A stretch of DNA of 8,182 nucleotides, taken from NCBI GenBank assembly GCA_024639625.1, contig JAHEIA010000121.1, positions 1 to 8,182 of the forward strand. Direction: 5' to 3'. Of this stretch, positions 6,258 through 8,182 are shown one piece after another. The first letter of the stretch is position 1. Every line of letters begins with the position of its first letter. The position numbers and the translations under genes are program-made. The notes under the pieces are model-generated. The model was not told the DNA's origin. It saw only the letters and a program-made list of their open reading frames with translations, and made no database searches. The DNA is from Chromatiales bacterium (GTDB taxonomy: Bacteria; Pseudomonadota; Gammaproteobacteria; Chromatiales; Chromatiaceae).

Positions 6258-7376
6258 ATGAACGACCGAAGCAGGCTAACGCAGCTTGCCGTGGAGGCCG
6301 CCGCCGAATTCTTCGATCGCCGGCACGGGCTCGTGGTTCGGCCCTACGGCGCAGGCCTGATCAACGACACCTTCCGGGTCACCGAGAGCGACCGCTCTGG
6401 GCAAAGTTTTCTGCTGCAGCGGATCAATGCAACGGTCTTCCGGCAGCCGCAAGCGATCGTGGACAACCTTCGGGTGCTGCTCGACCATGCGGCGCTGCGC
6501 CGCTCAGCGGGCTGCCGGTTGCACCTTCCGGCGATGCTGCGGACCCGGGACGGCCGGGACCTGCATCGCGACGCCGGCGGTGGGTTCTGGCGCGCCATGG
6601 AGTTCATCCCGGAGACGCGGACGCTGCAGGCCATCGAGAACCCGCGGCAGGCCCAGGAGGCGGGTCGCATCCTGGGTTGCTTCCACGCCGCTTGCAGCGA
6701 CCTGGAGCCAAGGCGGTTGCAGGATGCGCTTCCCGGGTTTCATGTCACGCCCGGCTATCTATCCGAGTTCGACCACTTGCTCGCCGCCGGGGTCGCGAGC
6801 GCGCCCGGCGCAGAGTTGCGCCGCTGTATCGGCTTCGTCGAAGCGCGTCGCGCAGCGGTCTCGGTGCTGGAAGACGCCAAGGCCGGCGGCCTACTCAAGC
6901 TGCGGGTCATCCACGGCGATCCCAAGCTCGACAACATGCTCTTCGATCGCGCCGGCCGGCGGGCAGTGGCGCTAATCGACCTGGATACGGTCAAACCCGG
7001 TCTCTGGCAATACGATCTGGGGGATTGCCTGCGCTCCTGTTGTGGCCGCATGCCGGAAACCCCATCCGCCCCGGCGCTGGTCCGTTTCGATCTGGCGACC
7101 TGCCGCGCCGTGCTGCGCGGTTATCTCTCCGTCGCCCGGGGCTGCCTGAGCACCCAGGACTTCGACTACCTGTATGCCGCGATTCGACTCATCCCGTTCG
7201 AACTGGGTCTGCGTTTTCTTTCCGACCACCTGGCGGGAGACCGCTACTTCAAGGTGCAGGCGCGCGGTCAGAATCTGCACCGGGCGTCTGCCCAGTTCTT
7301 GCTGACCCGAAGCATCGAGTTGCAGGAATCGGCGCTGCGGGATCTGGTCGAGCGCTGCCAACGCCAAGCGGAATGA
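6258..7376 (+). CDS. APH-fold kinase, NahK-like (possible sugar 1-kinase)
   Basis: A 372-aa protein of the aminoglycoside-phosphotransferase/choline-kinase fold. The N-lobe has GAGLINDTFRV (31-41) and FLLQRIN (51-57), the phrasing seen in N-acetylhexosamine 1-kinase (NahK) relatives and not in true aminoglycoside kinases. The catalytic loop is HGDPKLDN (219-226; Asp221 base, Asn226) and the metal-binding segment is IDLDTVKPG (240-248; Asp241). LGD (254-256) and the C-lobe helices follow. It probably phosphorylates a small sugar or alcohol; N-acetylhexosamine is only the nearest named precedent, and antibiotic resistance is not implied. It is cytoplasmic, with no membrane segment. It is divergent from rsmF and followed after 136 nt by a YihY/BrkB gene. 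The open frame extends far upstream antisense to rsmF, but coding character starts at ATG 6258. Confidence 0.8.
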   Translation: MNDRSRLTQLAVEAAAEFFDRRHGLVVRPYGAGLINDTFRVTESDRSGQSFLLQRINATVFRQPQAIVDNLRVLLDHAALRRSAGCRLHLPAMLRTRDGRDLHRDAGGGFWRAMEFIPETRTLQAIENPRQAQEAGRILGCFHAACSDLEPRRLQDALPGFHVTPGYLSEFDHLLAAGVASAPGAELRRCIGFVEARRAAVSVLEDAKAGGLLKLRVIHGDPKLDNMLFDRAGRRAVALIDLDTVKPGLWQYDLGDCLRSCCGRMPETPSAPALVRFDLATCRAVLRGYLSVARGCLSTQDFDYLYAAIRLIPFELGLRFLSDHLAGDRYFKVQARGQNLHRASAQFLLTRSIELQESALRDLVERCQRQAE

Positions 7377-7442
7377 AGGTTCGGTCGGGACCGGGCTCGA
7401 GGCCTTGGCAGCGGTGCCGGCGGCTGCATTTTTCGCTGGCTC

Positions 7443-7451
7443 TGGTATGGT
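7443..7451 (+). promoter_or_regulatory. Weak extended -10 candidate before the YihY/BrkB gene
   Basis: TGGTATGGT reads as TG-n-TATGGT, an extended -10 element with 4 of 6 hexamer matches and no good -35. It lies in the 136-nt gap (7377-7512) after the kinase gene, which otherwise shows no T-tracted terminator. The YihY/BrkB gene could equally be read through from the kinase. Confidence 0.22.
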
Positions 7452-7512
7452 TGCCGGACCGGCAGGGGAATTCTCGAACCGCTGCCCGGCTGGATGAAGG
7501 AGACCATCTTCT

Positions 7513-8182
7513 ATGAGCACGGGCCTGCCGCAATTCTCCGCTCGCTTCCACCAATGGGTCTGGGGATCCAACCTGGCGACGCTGTCCTGGCTCCGGGCGG
7601 CGCCTGTTCGTCTGCTGCGGGTCATTTGGGTCTTCGTCGGCGATTTCGCCTCGGGAGATCTAACGCTGCGCGCCATGGGCCTGGTCTACACGACCCTGCT
7701 CTCCCTGGTGCCCTTGCTCGCGTTTACGTTTTCAGTGCTCGCTGGTTTCGGCGTGCACAATCAACTGGAGCCCGTGTTGCTGAATTTTCTCGCGCCCCTG
7801 GGCGAGAAGGGCATCGAGATCGCGCAAAAACTGATCGGCTTCGTCGAGAACGTGAAGGTGGGTGTGTTGGGCTCGATCGGTCTGGCCATGCTCGTCTACA
7901 CGGTGATCTCGCTGCTCTCCAAGATCGAGGAATCGTTCAATTTCATCTGGCATGTGGAGCAACCGCGCCGGCTTGGGCAGCGTTTCAGCGAATACCTCAG
8001 CGTTCTGCTGATCGGTCCGGTGCTGGTATTCTCGGCGCTGGGTATCACAGCCACCTTGCTGAATGCCGCGGCGGTACACGAGTTGGCGACGATCCAACCC
8101 TTCGGGGTTTTGATCAAGAGCACCGCCAAGCTGATCCCCTATGTTCTGGTCATCGGCGCCTTCACTTTTGTCTACATCTTCA
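7513..8182 (+). CDS. YihY/BrkB-family inner-membrane protein (3' end outside window)
   Basis: The first 223 residues of a polytopic membrane protein, open to the window edge. After an ~50-aa cytoplasmic-looking N-terminus comes the family hallmark LRAMGLVYTTLLSLVPLLAF (52-71), the first membrane helix. A second hydrophobic stretch is at about 113-137, then the ESFNFIWHVEQPR segment (140-152) typical of YihY, then helices at about 161-186 and from 206 on. The family is widespread and was once annotated as ribonuclease BN (RbnB) in error; transport or envelope roles have been proposed, but no biochemical function is settled. AAGGAG at 7497-7502 lies ten nt before the ATG. Full-length relatives have roughly 290-430 residues, so a good part is missing only because the window ends. 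Confidence 0.9.
   Translation, partial: MSTGLPQFSARFHQWVWGSNLATLSWLRAAPVRLLRVIWVFVGDFASGDLTLRAMGLVYTTLLSLVPLLAFTFSVLAGFGVHNQLEPVLLNFLAPLGEKGIEIAQKLIGFVENVKVGVLGSIGLAMLVYTVISLLSKIEESFNFIWHVEQPRRLGQRFSEYLSVLLIGPVLVFSALGITATLLNAAAVHELATIQPFGVLIKSTAKLIPYVLVIGAFTFVYIF

Noticed and set aside
7437..7454. Sigma-54-like TGGC...TTGC upstream of the YihY/BrkB gene
   Set aside because: The spacing between the GG and GC elements does not fit the -24/-12 requirement.
5501..7516. A 671-codon + strand open frame, plus a longer frame from 5781 feeding into the kinase gene
   Set aside because: They run antisense to the clearly coding rsmF and, for the first, out of frame across the kinase. The proteins are R/P/G/A-rich with no motifs, a typical high-GC shadow. 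Only the part from ATG 6258 in the second frame is coding.
1..8182. Mobile element, CRISPR, tRNA, toxin-antitoxin or phage-defence locus
   Set aside because: No transposase, integrase, direct-repeat array, cloverleaf or recognisable defence domain was seen on either strand. The small Cys-rich genes are not paired as toxin-antitoxin modules.

Overview
The window is GC-rich chromosomal DNA that reads as ordinary housekeeping and accessory gene content of a gammaproteobacterium. The indicators are GreB, an RsmF-type 16S rRNA methyltransferase, a TusE/DsrC-family protein, a YihY/BrkB membrane protein and a DRG-like TGS-domain GTPase. The DsrC relative hints at the sulfur-metabolising Chromatiales/Ectothiorhodospiraceae side of that class, but this is inference. 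I see no tRNA, rRNA, CRISPR array, insertion sequence, integrase or attachment site. The high GC gives long spurious open frames on both strands, notably antisense to rsmF.

Layout. Positions 1-57 hold the tail of an upstream transcription unit, ending in a strong hairpin plus T-run terminator. Then come, on the + strand, a DRG/Obg-related GTPase (202-1233) and greB (1230-1778), overlapping by ATGA and so probably translationally coupled. Convergent to them on the - strand is a DsrC-family protein (1938-2300) that has one of the two redox cysteines but Ala at the C-terminal (CysA) position, followed by a nine-residue tail. Further along on the - strand is a 61-aa Cys/His-rich small protein (2490-2675). 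It is divergent from a + strand uracil-DNA-glycosylase-superfamily gene with a likely [4Fe-4S] cysteine set (2828-3469).

A second - strand block reads, in transcription order, rsmF (ending 4611, start uncertain), a TANGO2/NRDE-family Ntn-hydrolase-like gene (3775-4572) and another 61-aa zinc-ribbon-like protein (3497-3682). These lie close together (38 and 92 nt gaps) and may be one operon. Divergent from rsmF, on the + strand, are an APH-fold sugar-kinase-like protein related to NahK (6258-7376) and a YihY/BrkB membrane protein that runs off the right edge (7513 onward).

No gene cluster here clearly forms a new system. The best leads are the single-cysteine DsrC variant, the divergent non-standard UDG with its neighbouring small Cys-rich protein, and the GTPase-greB coupling.
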